Positions 37,324 to 46,677 of a stretch of DNA of 64,000 bases are shown here, one piece after another. The stretch is from UBA1563 sp041671545 (GTDB lineage: Bacteria; Bacteroidota; Ignavibacteria; Ignavibacteriales; Ignavibacteriaceae). Where the stretch lies: contig JBAZBI010000015.1 in the NCBI GenBank assembly GCA_041671545.1, positions 1 to 64,000 of the forward strand, in the 5' to 3' direction. Under the pieces are notes generated by a model. The model saw only the letters and a list, made by a program, of their open reading frames with translations. It was not told where the DNA came from and made no database searches. The translations under genes and the position numbers were made by a program. The stretch's first letter is position 1. Every line of letters starts with the position of its first letter.

Positions 37324-38079
37324 ATGAAAAAAACTGACCATCAATTCGCACTCAACTTATTGGAAGAACGTAAAGCAATATTAAATATAATTCGTTCAAC
37401 TAATCTTACACAATTAGATGTAAAGATTCCTCATCACCAAATTATTCCTTGGGCTACTTATTGTCCTTGGGAAGGTAATGAAGAATTTTTAACTATATAT
37501 AACATAATAAAAGAATTTAGTCTCGTTGATATTTATAGATGTTATGAATTATGGCAATTAATAAGACAAACTAATAATCTGGCATTGCCTATTATTGAGA
37601 TTGGTGTTTGGCGTGGTGGTACAGGTGCTATTTTAGCGAAAGCTGCGGAAAAAGAATCAGTTTCAAAAGTATATTTATGCGATACTTTTGCTGGTGTTGT
37701 AAAAGCTGGTTGTAGCGATACCAATTATAAAGGTGGAGAGCATTCAAATACATCAGTAAAAATCGTAAATAAACTCTTTAAAAAGTTGTCAATATCAAAC
37801 TCAGTAATTGTAAAAGGAATTTTTCCAGAGGAATCATCAAAGATAATAAAAAATAAAATCTTTAGATTCTGTCATATTGATGTTGATACTTATGACTCAT
37901 CCAAAGATATTTTTGAATTTATTTGGCCAAAAATATGTATTGGAGGATTAGTTGTTTTTGATGATTATGGCTTTTGGGGATGTGAGGGTGTGACTAAATA
38001 TGTAAATTCTTTGCAACTATCTAATGGTATATTAATATACAATTTAAATGGTCATGCTTTAATAATAAAAACTAAATAA
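37324..38079 (+). CDS. TylF/MycF-like O-methyltransferase
   Basis: 251 residues. LPIIEIGVWRGGTGAILAKAA is the SAM-binding loop, YLCDTFAGVV the second strand, FCHIDVDTYDSSKDIFEFIWPKICIGGLVVFDDYG contains the metal-binding aspartates typical of macrocin-O-methyltransferase (TylF/MycF) enzymes, which methylate sugar hydroxyls. It starts directly after the previous stop codon. It probably modifies a sugar of the repeat unit or the chain end. Confidence 0.82.
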   Translation: MKKTDHQFALNLLEERKAILNIIRSTNLTQLDVKIPHHQIIPWATYCPWEGNEEFLTIYNIIKEFSLVDIYRCYELWQLIRQTNNLALPIIEIGVWRGGTGAILAKAAEKESVSKVYLCDTFAGVVKAGCSDTNYKGGEHSNTSVKIVNKLFKKLSISNSVIVKGIFPEESSKIIKNKIFRFCHIDVDTYDSSKDIFEFIWPKICIGGLVVFDDYGFWGCEGVTKYVNSLQLSNGILIYNLNGHALIIKTK

Positions 38080-38106
38080 AATTTATTAATCTTTGAATTA
38101 ATTCTA

Positions 38107-38220
38107 ATGGATCCTTTAGTCTCTATTTTAGTAATTACCTACAATCACGAAAAGTATATTGCACAAGCAATAGATAGTGTGCTTATGCAAAACACAAATT
38201 TTGATTTTGAAATTGAATAG
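38107..38220 (+). pseudogene. Truncated family 2 glycosyltransferase
   Basis: The frame MDPLVSILVITYNHEKYIAQ (then AIDSVLMQNTNFDFEIE) is the first 37 residues of a GT2 enzyme, with the SILVITYNHEKYI strand-loop of the nucleotide-binding fold. It ends at TAG 38218-38220 where relatives continue with IxIGDDxSxD. The next gene starts two bases later, so a deletion joined them. Confidence 0.85.
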
Positions 38221-38222
38221 AT

Positions 38223-39434
38223 ATGATTTTACATCTGGCTGACGATTCAATTTTCCTAGATTATGCAATTGACCAATTTGAGGAAGTTGCACCCGGATTT
38301 AGTATATACTTAGTAAATAGTAAATCGCCGAAGAGAATAAGAAATGTTGAAAAAATTATTGCGGCTGAATCAAACTCAACACAATATAAAGATGTAATAA
38401 AAAATTTAAGCCACTATGATGCAGTCATTTTGCATGCACTCACTTACGATAAAATCAAAATTGTTAATAAAGCAAATTCTGATGTTAAATTTGTCTGGAT
38501 GTTTTGGGGTGCTGATGGTTACTATATCAACAAAATCATTCCTATTCTCTTTTCCAAAAATACACAGTCTTTATTAGATAGTGTTAATAATAATTCATCT
38601 TTCAGCAGCAAAATTAAGAAATTTTTACATTCAAAGGATGTCTTTAGTATTCCATATAGTCTCGTTCGAAAAGGAGTTTTGCCTGCAGATTTTAAACGTC
38701 GTATGGCAATAAAAAGAATGGACTATTGTGCCCCGGTAATTGAAGATGATTATTATTTTATCAAACGAGTAATGAAACTTAAATGTACTTTGTTACCTTT
38801 CTCCTACGTTTCAATTGAAACATTAATTCCCGACTTTAACACCCAGACTCACCCTCTAAAATTAGAAGATGACTCTGTTAAAATTTTACTGGGCAATTCA
38901 GCCGATCCTTCAAATAACCATTTAGATATACTCTATTTGTTGAAAAATATGAATTTTGAGGGAGAAGTCATTTGTCCGTTAAGCTATGGGAATGCTGATT
39001 ACAGAGATCATTTGTTAAAGATTGGAACTGATCTATTAGGAACTAAATTTAAACCAATAACCGATTTTTTGCCCTTGGAAAAATATCAATCACTAATCAG
39101 TTCTTGCGGGATAGTTATAATGAACCACTACCGCCAGCAGGCAATGGGTAACATAGTTTCGTCCTTATGGTATGGTTCTAAAATATTTCTGAATGAAAAA
39201 AATCCTGTTTATGCTTTTTTGAAAAGAAAGAATGCAGTTGTATTTTCAATAAGCAATATTTCGGTTCAATCTCCTAGTTTTACAGCGTTAGATTATAAAG
39301 AAATAGAATTAAATAGAAATTTTGTGATTAATAATTATTCAAAAGAGAATGTTCTAGCTAAAACTAAATCACTAATTAATACAATTAGAATGGATCCTCA
39401 ATTCAGTTCTTCGCTTAGTAATATTTCAAAATAA
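38223..39434 (+). CDS. GT56-like fucosaminyltransferase (WecF/TDP-Fuc4NAc type)
   Basis: 403 residues. ILHLADDSIFLDYAIDQFE at the start, KILLGNSADPSNNHLDILYLL and IVIMNHYRQQAMGNIVSSLWYG are the signatures of the TDP-N-acetylfucosamine:lipid II transferase family (GT56). WecF adds Fuc4NAc to the lipid-linked intermediate of enterobacterial common antigen. Here it may transfer a related amino-dideoxy sugar in O-unit assembly. No signal peptide; likely a peripheral inner-membrane protein. Confidence 0.85.
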   Translation: MILHLADDSIFLDYAIDQFEEVAPGFSIYLVNSKSPKRIRNVEKIIAAESNSTQYKDVIKNLSHYDAVILHALTYDKIKIVNKANSDVKFVWMFWGADGYYINKIIPILFSKNTQSLLDSVNNNSSFSSKIKKFLHSKDVFSIPYSLVRKGVLPADFKRRMAIKRMDYCAPVIEDDYYFIKRVMKLKCTLLPFSYVSIETLIPDFNTQTHPLKLEDDSVKILLGNSADPSNNHLDILYLLKNMNFEGEVICPLSYGNADYRDHLLKIGTDLLGTKFKPITDFLPLEKYQSLISSCGIVIMNHYRQQAMGNIVSSLWYGSKIFLNEKNPVYAFLKRKNAVVFSISNISVQSPSFTALDYKEIELNRNFVINNYSKENVLAKTKSLINTIRMDPQFSSSLSNISK

Positions 39435-39449
39435 ATCATTAGGAAAAAT

Positions 39450-40262
39450 ATGTATCCAAGCAAAATGAATAAAATAAAAATGCTATTGAGAAATCCCCGG
39501 GAAATTATTAACTATGGCATTGAAAAATTATATCCGGCTGAAAATATACTTAAAGATAAAATTTATGAAAGATATAAAATGGATAAATTGCGTACTGTTG
39601 ATCTTCTGGATGTTGCCCCTGATTTTAATATAACTGTAAATAATTATAGCTTTCTATTGGGTACATCAATGGTTACCGATATCGCTTTACTTAAATACCT
39701 TGCAAAGAGTTTTTATGATTGTAACTACCTTGAAATTGGATCGTGGAGAGGAGAAAGTTTAACAAATGTTGCCGAGAATGCTAAAAAATGCACTTCAATA
39801 AGTCTGTCTGAGGCAGAAATGAGAGAACGTAATTGGTCGGAAGATTTTATTAATGTACACGATCTTTACGTTAAAAATACTGGCAATATAGATTTTATTA
39901 AAGCAAACTCCTTAACAATGGATTTTAATAATATCAATGATAAATTTGATTTAATTTTTATTGATGGTGAACATTCTTATGAAGGTGTTCTTAGTGATAC
40001 AAAAAATATATTTAACAAATTAAAAAATGATAAATCTATTATTGTATGGCATGACTATGGCAAGAGCCTAGAAGAGGTTAATTATACTGTATTATCAGCA
40101 ATATTAGATGGTATCCCTTTGGATGAACATAAAAATCTTTATCATGTTTCAAATACATTATGTGCTATTTACATAAAGAAAAAATTTAATACTTATGATA
40201 CAACATTTCCTACTAAACCAAATAAAAAATTTACGATAACATTAACCGCGGAGTCGATGTGA
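39450..40262 (+). CDS. Class I SAM methyltransferase (Methyltransf_24)
   Basis: 270 residues. CNYLEIGSWRGESLTNVAENAK is the SAM loop, KFDLIFIDGEHSYEGVLSDTKNIFNKLKNDKSIIVWHDYG has the acidic residues of the Methyltransf_24 family. The first ~55 residues are basic and may touch the membrane or a partner. It lies just before the flippase gene. Substrate unknown. Confidence 0.8.
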   Translation: MYPSKMNKIKMLLRNPREIINYGIEKLYPAENILKDKIYERYKMDKLRTVDLLDVAPDFNITVNNYSFLLGTSMVTDIALLKYLAKSFYDCNYLEIGSWRGESLTNVAENAKKCTSISLSEAEMRERNWSEDFINVHDLYVKNTGNIDFIKANSLTMDFNNINDKFDLIFIDGEHSYEGVLSDTKNIFNKLKNDKSIIVWHDYGKSLEEVNYTVLSAILDGIPLDEHKNLYHVSNTLCAIYIKKKFNTYDTTFPTKPNKKFTITLTAESM

Positions 40263-40295
40263 GTAATAAAATAAATATCCAATAATAGAATTGTA

Positions 40296-41762
40296 ATGTC
40301 TTCAATAAAAGAACTTTCTAAGGATACTATTATTTACGGACTCGGAACTGTAATAAAAAAAATTATCGGATTTTTGCTCTTACCATTTTATACTAGAGCT
40401 CTGATCCCAGCTGAATACGGGGTATTAGATACTTTGGCTACTTTAACATTTTTTATATCAGCAATATTTAGCTTGGGTCTTGGTGGTGCAACTTCAAGAT
40501 ACTTTTTTATCGCGGTGGATGAGGATGAAAAGAAAAAGTTGTTATATACATCCGCTACAATTAGGTTAATTTCTTATTCAATTCCTTTAATATTCATGAC
40601 AATTTTTTCCGAAAAAATATCTTTCATACTCTTTAAGACTGAAAGTTATTCTTTAGTAATAATTGCAGTAGCTTTTGTAATATTTTTTTCGTCTCAGCAA
40701 GAAATTCAATCACAAATTTTTCGTTTTTATAGAGAACCAGTAAAGTTTAGTTTTGTTACAATTTTGGGATCAATCATTAATCCTTTTTGTGGTATTCTTT
40801 TAGTAGTTATTTTGAAATGGGGTGTCTTGGGTGCAACAATAGCGAGTTTAATAACCTCAGTTTCCACATTATCATTTGCATATTTGTATTTTACAAGAAA
40901 AAAATATATCCGCCAATTCAGTTGGAATTGGGCAAAGAAATTGTTAAAGTTTGGTTATCCTCTTATTTTTACAGGAATGCTTGTTTGGGTTAATGATGTT
41001 TCCGATCGCTTCTTTTTACTACATTATAAAAATTTAGCTCAAATTGGATTGTATTCCATTGGGAACACTTTTTCACAACCGATTCTTTTGGTAAATATAG
41101 CACTTAACATGAGTGCAACAGTGATTATTTTTTCTCTTTATAATGAGGAAAAAGAAGAGGATAAACCAAGAACAAAAGCATTTCTTACAAAAATCTGGTA
41201 CTTCTACCTGACAATTGCGATATCCGCCTCATCTTTTATATCTATTTTCAGCTATGATATTGTGAAATTTGTTACCTCGCCGAAATATATTGGTGGTATT
41301 TTAGCTATTCCTTTTCTGCTATTTAGCCTGATACTTAATCAATGCGTTTCAATAACAGGTAATGGAATGACTCTGAAAGAAAAAAGTAAGCCTTATTTTT
41401 GGTTAATGCTTTTGGCTGCAGGCGTAAATGTTCTACTAAATTTTTATTTTATTCCCAATTTTGGGTACGTAGGCGCGGCAATAACTACAATAATATCCAA
41501 TATGGTTTATTTTATACTTGCTTACGTCTGGTCCCAGAAAGTATTTTACATTAAACGCAGTTTTATGAGACCGGCGCTTTATTTTATTGTTTGCCTTATG
41601 GTGGCGGTATTCTTCCCTTTTTATGAGTTGAAGGGTAACATGCATGTTTCAATTTTGATTAAGGCTCCAATATTTCTGACCCTTTTGGCTTTCCCTTTAA
41701 TTTTAAGAATTATTGATTATAAGTTAGCTCTCAATTTGCTGAACATTTATAAAAACAAATGA
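40296..41762 (+). CDS. wzx: O-unit flippase (Wzx-like)
   Basis: 488 residues with about 14 membrane segments (IYGLGTVIKKIIGFLLLPFY at the start, regular hydrophobic spans to the end) and charged residues in the N-terminal helix typical of the MOP/PST flippases. RALIPAEYGVLDTLATL is the family hallmark. It would move undecaprenyl-PP-linked repeat units across the inner membrane for polymerisation by the Wzy-like protein at 42066. Confidence 0.92.
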   Translation: MSSIKELSKDTIIYGLGTVIKKIIGFLLLPFYTRALIPAEYGVLDTLATLTFFISAIFSLGLGGATSRYFFIAVDEDEKKKLLYTSATIRLISYSIPLIFMTIFSEKISFILFKTESYSLVIIAVAFVIFFSSQQEIQSQIFRFYREPVKFSFVTILGSIINPFCGILLVVILKWGVLGATIASLITSVSTLSFAYLYFTRKKYIRQFSWNWAKKLLKFGYPLIFTGMLVWVNDVSDRFFLLHYKNLAQIGLYSIGNTFSQPILLVNIALNMSATVIIFSLYNEEKEEDKPRTKAFLTKIWYFYLTIAISASSFISIFSYDIVKFVTSPKYIGGILAIPFLLFSLILNQCVSITGNGMTLKEKSKPYFWLMLLAAGVNVLLNFYFIPNFGYVGAAITTIISNMVYFILAYVWSQKVFYIKRSFMRPALYFIVCLMVAVFFPFYELKGNMHVSILIKAPIFLTLLAFPLILRIIDYKLALNLLNIYKNK

Positions 41763-42065
41763 TATCGTAATTTAATCTCCAAGCGGTTATAGTTACAATT
41801 TAGATTTTAATCTAAATTGAAAAGTAGACTAAGGCTCTTAGAAGAATTATTTGTTTAATTATTGACATTTGTAATCAGTTTGACGCGAATCAGTATATTT
41901 TAAGTTGTTAACTTATTTGTTGTTATTCTTATTGGATTAAGCTCATGAAAATTTTAACAAAATATTTTTTCTTAACGATTAATATCTTATTTCTAATTGT
42001 GTATACTGAAAATGATTGCAGAAAATAAAAAAATAGCACCATAAAAACACTGAGTACTTTATAAT
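41763..42065. other. Gap between wzx and wzy genes
   Basis: Contains a perfect 11-bp inverted repeat, CAATTTAGATT/AATCTAAATTG (41796-41819), without a T-run. A 27-codon hydrophobic frame (41945-42028, MKILTKYFFLTINILFLIVY and on) could encode a small membrane peptide, but it has no ribosome site. Otherwise I see nothing. Confidence 0.4.
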
Positions 42066-43523
42066 ATGATAAATAAAAAATCAGCTGGGATCAGTCCATT
42101 CTTATTGCTATTAGGAATTACTTTTGTAATAATAATAAAAATAAATCCTAGCATTGTAGCAAGTGCATCATTTTTGCTGATCCCTACAGTTTTAATAATG
42201 ATGGGCTCCTATTTTTATCAAATTGAAACTCAAGTTATAATAATTTCTTTATTTTGTAACATGGGAGTCATTTTTGATGTAAACTCATTTTATATGCCTG
42301 GGTTTTTTAAATTTAGAGACTTAATGTTTTTATTTACTTTTTTACCTGTATTTTTTTCATCTCAAAAAGTAAAAAGTGATACTGAAATAAAGAAATTTGT
42401 GAAATTTTTTTTAGCTTTTACTTTTTTTTATATATTTATATCGAATGTTATTTCTTTCGCCGGGAATACTATTGAGATATTAAAGTCAATTTTATATTGG
42501 AGATTTTTATTTTTCTGGATTGCAATTATTCCAGTTTATCGTCTAATTAAACAATCGGATAATTATGAAAGAGCTCTTCATTTAATGGTCAATATTTCTT
42601 TTTATATTTCAATTTTAATTTTGATACAATATTTTTTCCCACAAGTAAGAATATCCACTATAGTCATTGAAGAACTCGATGCATATGTCGGTGGTTATGC
42701 TAATTATAATTTTATTATTCCTGGATGGGGTTATTTGGTGCTGTTCCAATTAATAGGTTTGGGTTTGTTTATATTAAAAGCCCCCCAAAAGTATTTGGGA
42801 TTATCAATTTACTTTATGATGGCCCTAATAATTCTTTTATCTTCAGGGCGGACAGCATTAGTAAAAATGATAGTCTCTACAATCTTATTTGTGATTTTTC
42901 TGAGTTCGAATAGCAGCTCAAGAATAACACCAAGATTGTTTGTACTCTTTGTTTTCGGCACTTTATTTGTAATTATAGATTCTTTTACAAACAGCATTGG
43001 TATTTTAAGATTTGTGGAAAATTTAGTCCATTCAGGTACATTGGAAATGCAATATACTGAAGGGACATGGGCTATTAGAGTCTTGTCTCTGCCGAATCTT
43101 TGGAATCTGTTTCTTTCAAATCCACTTTTTGGAAATGGTATCCTTGATGTAGTTGAAATGCATAGTCAATCTCTTATAAACTTTGCAATTGTTGACAATG
43201 GATTGATTGGTGTGTTGGTACTTTACGGTGCCGTAGGCACTTTAATCTTATTTTTCCCGTATTTTAGAATTATTGCACTCGCTCGAAAAACTTTAAGTTT
43301 TAAATATTTCAATAATAATTATAAAATTGGATTTGAAAAGATTTTTATTTGTGCATTAAGTGCCCAAATTATTACGCAAATGTTGTTTTATTGGACATTT
43401 ACTGCGAATGCATTTAGAAATTTTGAAGGGATGTATCTTTTCGGAGTCTATATTGCATTTTTTGTTGAAAGTGTTAATCGCATTAAGAAATCAAAGAATA
43501 TTATGCAAATGGGTTTTATTTAG
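42066..43523 (+). CDS. wzy: O-antigen polymerase (Wzy-like)
   Basis: 485 residues and about 12 membrane spans, with large periplasmic segments, e.g. around QYTEGTWAIRVLSLPNLWNLFLSNPLFGNG. The latter 'W..F..nPlfGnG' resembles the O-antigen ligase/polymerase family (Wzy_C, PF04932) motif. As usual, overall similarity among Wzy proteins is low, so the call rests on topology, motif and its place between flippase and glycosyltransferases. Confidence 0.85.
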   Translation: MINKKSAGISPFLLLLGITFVIIIKINPSIVASASFLLIPTVLIMMGSYFYQIETQVIIISLFCNMGVIFDVNSFYMPGFFKFRDLMFLFTFLPVFFSSQKVKSDTEIKKFVKFFLAFTFFYIFISNVISFAGNTIEILKSILYWRFLFFWIAIIPVYRLIKQSDNYERALHLMVNISFYISILILIQYFFPQVRISTIVIEELDAYVGGYANYNFIIPGWGYLVLFQLIGLGLFILKAPQKYLGLSIYFMMALIILLSSGRTALVKMIVSTILFVIFLSSNSSSRITPRLFVLFVFGTLFVIIDSFTNSIGILRFVENLVHSGTLEMQYTEGTWAIRVLSLPNLWNLFLSNPLFGNGILDVVEMHSQSLINFAIVDNGLIGVLVLYGAVGTLILFFPYFRIIALARKTLSFKYFNNNYKIGFEKIFICALSAQIITQMLFYWTFTANAFRNFEGMYLFGVYIAFFVESVNRIKKSKNIMQMGFI

Positions 43524-43584
43524 TTTGATGATTGGTATTATTTTGGGGATTAAAGAAAATTAAGATTTAGAAAGGTTACTTAAA

Positions 43585-44541
43585 ATGTGCCCAATATGTA
43601 ATGAATCGACGGGAACTACTTATAAGATAAAAGATTTTATGTACGAAAATGGTGCTATTTATGATTATTGTGAATGTCTTTCATGTGGTGTGTTGTATCT
43701 AAAAAATAAGGTCCGCATACAATTGTTATATGACAACAAAAATTATTATTCTTTTTATCCTCACATAAAGTCTAAAGAGAACCTAATCAAGTCAATTCTT
43801 GATAAAAAACGTTATAAGTCTGAAATACTAAAAAGTAGCTTTGTAGGTAATTTATTAACTAAAATAAAACCATTAAAAGCTTATAACTTAACTTGGATTA
43901 AACAACTAAATTTTGCTAGTTATCAAGAAAAAATTTTGGATGTGGGTTGTGGTAATGGTCAATTGCTTAACTTTCTTTCTTCTGTTGGTTTTGTTAACCT
44001 ATCCGGTATCGATCCCTTTTTAGAAGAAGAGATTAGCACAACACTTTATAAAATTGAAAAGAAAGAATTACTAGGAATAACTGAGACTTTTGATGTTATT
44101 ATGTTTCACCATGTATTAGAGCATATTGATAACCCTATAGAAACATTATTAAAAGCAAAAGAATTACTTAATGCAGATGGAAGAATATTAATACGAATTC
44201 CATTTAAGGATAGTTATGCGTGGGAAAAATATAAAGAAAATTGGGTGCAAATAGATGCCCCCAGACATGTTATAATTTACTCAAAAGGATCATTAGAAAT
44301 ATTATTTAATAAAGTTGGATTGGAAATAATTGATTTGAAGTATGATTCAACATCATTTCAATTTTGGGGAAGTGAACAGTATTTGCATAATATAGCATTA
44401 TGCTCCCCAAATTCTTATCATATTGACCCAAGCAAGAGTGTATTTTCAAACGAAAAAATAATTGCGTTCGATAATTTAGCAGAAGATCTAAATAAAAATA
44501 AAAATGGCGATCAAGTATCAATTATTTTGAAGAATAAGTAG
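43585..44541 (+). CDS. SAM methyltransferase with N-terminal zinc ribbon
   Basis: 318 residues. CPIC at 2-5 and CLSC at about 36-39 form a zinc finger like that of sugar C-methyltransferases. KILDVGCGNGQLLNFLSSVG is the SAM loop and FDVIMFHHVLEHIDNPIETLLKAKELLNADGRILIRIP the Methyltransf_23 core. It resembles methyltransferases in polysaccharide loci, such as TDP-sugar C3-methyltransferases, but the target is not certain. It is followed without gap by a glycosyltransferase. Confidence 0.85.
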   Translation: MCPICNESTGTTYKIKDFMYENGAIYDYCECLSCGVLYLKNKVRIQLLYDNKNYYSFYPHIKSKENLIKSILDKKRYKSEILKSSFVGNLLTKIKPLKAYNLTWIKQLNFASYQEKILDVGCGNGQLLNFLSSVGFVNLSGIDPFLEEEISTTLYKIEKKELLGITETFDVIMFHHVLEHIDNPIETLLKAKELLNADGRILIRIPFKDSYAWEKYKENWVQIDAPRHVIIYSKGSLEILFNKVGLEIIDLKYDSTSFQFWGSEQYLHNIALCSPNSYHIDPSKSVFSNEKIIAFDNLAEDLNKNKNGDQVSIILKNK

Positions 44542-45750
44542 ATGTCATCTAATAAAGCAATTATTTTTTTTTGTGATGGGAATTTTATAGGAGGCGCACA
44601 ATCACGGTATATAAATTTGATTAACCATATTAACAATAGTGGTTCGGATGATTATCTAATGATAATAAACAAAGAATTTTATGATGCAATCACTATTAAT
44701 AATCAAATAAAATGTTCTAGCAACATTCTACCAATTACTATTCGTAAAAAATATTCTCCAAGTAATTCTCTTAACTTATCAATTCCAAAAAAAAATAAGA
44801 TAAAATTAAATAATAGGGAAAAAAAATTTAAAAAACTTCGAAATATAAAATGGTTATTAGGCAAATATATTGAGTGGTTTTCATTTTCTTTGCAATGCTC
44901 GCAAATAATCAGAAAATACAATATTAAAACAATTTATTCAGTATGGAAAGGTGGAATATGGATTTGGCCACTAAAATTTATACTTGGCTTCAGATTAATA
45001 CATAGTTATAATGACTCTTCAGTTGCTTCATTATCTAAAAGTGTTTTTAGGGTTTTTGATTCGGAATATTGGGTCTTAAAGTATTGTGATAAAATTGATT
45101 TTCTATCATTAAATTATGTAAATCTTTTGGAGAGAGTTATTGGTAAGATTGATAGTAATAGAATAAGTATCACTCCAAATAGTTTTATTATTTATGACAG
45201 TTATTATCCAGTGTATCCCAAAGAGAATGATGTAATTTTTATGGCAAGATTTATTTCTTACAAAAATCCGATTTTGTTTCTTGAATCTGTGAAGTATTTT
45301 AATAAACTAAACTTCGGTGAAAAGGTTAATTTTTTTATTATAGGTGAAGGTTCATTAGAAAACGACATCAAAGAATTTATTAAAGTAAATAAGCTACAAA
45401 ATGTAACTTTTATTGGGAAGATATTTCATAGTTGGACTTATCTTAGAAAATCTAAAGTATTCATTTCAATTCAAGACGATGAGAATTATCCTAGTCAATC
45501 TTTACTAGAAGCAATGGCTTGTGAAAATGCAATTATTGCTAGTGATGTTGGCGAAACAAGGAAATTAGTCACTGAGAGTGAAGGAATTTTGGTAAATTTA
45601 GATAAGGAATCGATTGCAAACGCATTAATAAATTTATTGTCAAATCCATTGCTAATGGAGACACTAAGTAAAAATGCTAGGAGAAAAGTACTAAGTCAAC
45701 ATACAATTGAAAAGTACGAGGAGTATTTTAAAAAATTATTGGAACCATAA
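44542..45750 (+). CDS. Family 4 glycosyltransferase
   Basis: 402 residues with a GT-B fold. FFCDGNFIGGAQSRYINLINHI at the start and KVFISIQDDENYPSQSLLEAMACENAIIASDVGETRKLV near the C terminus carry the E-x7-E region of GT4 enzymes. ENDVIFMARFISYKNPILFLESV and VTFIGKI are the other strands. The stop overlaps the next start (ATAATGG at 45750), so they are coupled. Donor and acceptor are unknown. Confidence 0.88.
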   Translation: MSSNKAIIFFCDGNFIGGAQSRYINLINHINNSGSDDYLMIINKEFYDAITINNQIKCSSNILPITIRKKYSPSNSLNLSIPKKNKIKLNNREKKFKKLRNIKWLLGKYIEWFSFSLQCSQIIRKYNIKTIYSVWKGGIWIWPLKFILGFRLIHSYNDSSVASLSKSVFRVFDSEYWVLKYCDKIDFLSLNYVNLLERVIGKIDSNRISITPNSFIIYDSYYPVYPKENDVIFMARFISYKNPILFLESVKYFNKLNFGEKVNFFIIGEGSLENDIKEFIKVNKLQNVTFIGKIFHSWTYLRKSKVFISIQDDENYPSQSLLEAMACENAIIASDVGETRKLVTESEGILVNLDKESIANALINLLSNPLLMETLSKNARRKVLSQHTIEKYEEYFKKLLEP

Positions 45751-46676
45751 TGGATGAAAAACGGGTAACCTCTGAGTTAAAGAAAGTTGGAGTAATAATA
45801 CCAACTTATAACAATACTACTGAGTTATTTGAATGCATAAGTTCTCTACTACTAAGCAATTATAAAAATTGTACAATTGTAATAGTGGATGACGGTTCAA
45901 GAAACGAAATTCAGGAGCAAATTCTTACTAAATTTAAACACAACTCAAATATAAAAGTTATTTGCAATAAAGCGAACGATGGATTTGCCAGGGTTTGTAA
46001 TTTAGGAACTTTAGAAGCAAAAAAGAGCCAATGCGATCTTTATTTTTTTCTAAATAACGACACCTTGGTAAAAGAAAATACCATAACTCTCATGGTAAAG
46101 GAATTTTCAAGCGTTGATGTTGGGATTGTAGGTCCCAAAATAATTTTGTATAACTCTGGTAAATTGGATTCAACCGGAGGGTTTCTTGATAGAAAAACGC
46201 TGGATGTTAATAATCGTGGCTATAATGCTCTTAATGTTGAGCAAGATCAAAAAGTAGAGAAAGTAGACTTTGTTTCCGGGTGTGCTTTAATGATTAGAGC
46301 AGATTTATTCGAAAAGGTTAAGGGATTTGATGAAAGATTTTTTTTATATTCCGAAGAAGTGGATTTATGCTATTCGGTCACAAAAAGTAATTATAAGGTT
46401 ATCTATTCTCCATTTCCAATTGTGTGGCATCATCACTCAAAGACAATTGGTGAAAATCCTTATAAAAAAAGTTACTATTTAATTCGGAGTAAAATATTTT
46501 TTGTAAAAAAATGGGGAACAAAGAGACAAGTACTAAACATGTTTATTAAACAAGTTAAAAATGCAATAATGAGTTCAACGATTCAGTATATGAAGCAAGT
46601 TATTTTATTGGGTCTAGCTTTATTTGATGGAATTAGTAACAACATGAGAAAATCGAAAATAAAATGGTTGAATTAA
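45750..46676 (+). CDS. Family 2 glycosyltransferase (rhamnosyltransferase-like)
   Basis: 308 residues. KKVGVIIPTYNNTTELFECI, VIVDDGSRNEIQE, LYFFLNNDTLVKE (metal-binding N-D) and FDERFFLYSEEVDLCYSVTKS are the GT2 core and the ED region of the base. VWHHHSKTIG is typical of rhamnosyltransferase-like GT2 proteins. It is inverting and cytoplasmic or membrane-peripheral. No donor can be assigned because no rmlABCD genes lie in the window. Confidence 0.9.
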   Translation: MDEKRVTSELKKVGVIIPTYNNTTELFECISSLLLSNYKNCTIVIVDDGSRNEIQEQILTKFKHNSNIKVICNKANDGFARVCNLGTLEAKKSQCDLYFFLNNDTLVKENTITLMVKEFSSVDVGIVGPKIILYNSGKLDSTGGFLDRKTLDVNNRGYNALNVEQDQKVEKVDFVSGCALMIRADLFEKVKGFDERFFLYSEEVDLCYSVTKSNYKVIYSPFPIVWHHHSKTIGENPYKKSYYLIRSKIFFVKKWGTKRQVLNMFIKQVKNAIMSSTIQYMKQVILLGLALFDGISNNMRKSKIKWLN

Positions 46677-46677
46677 T

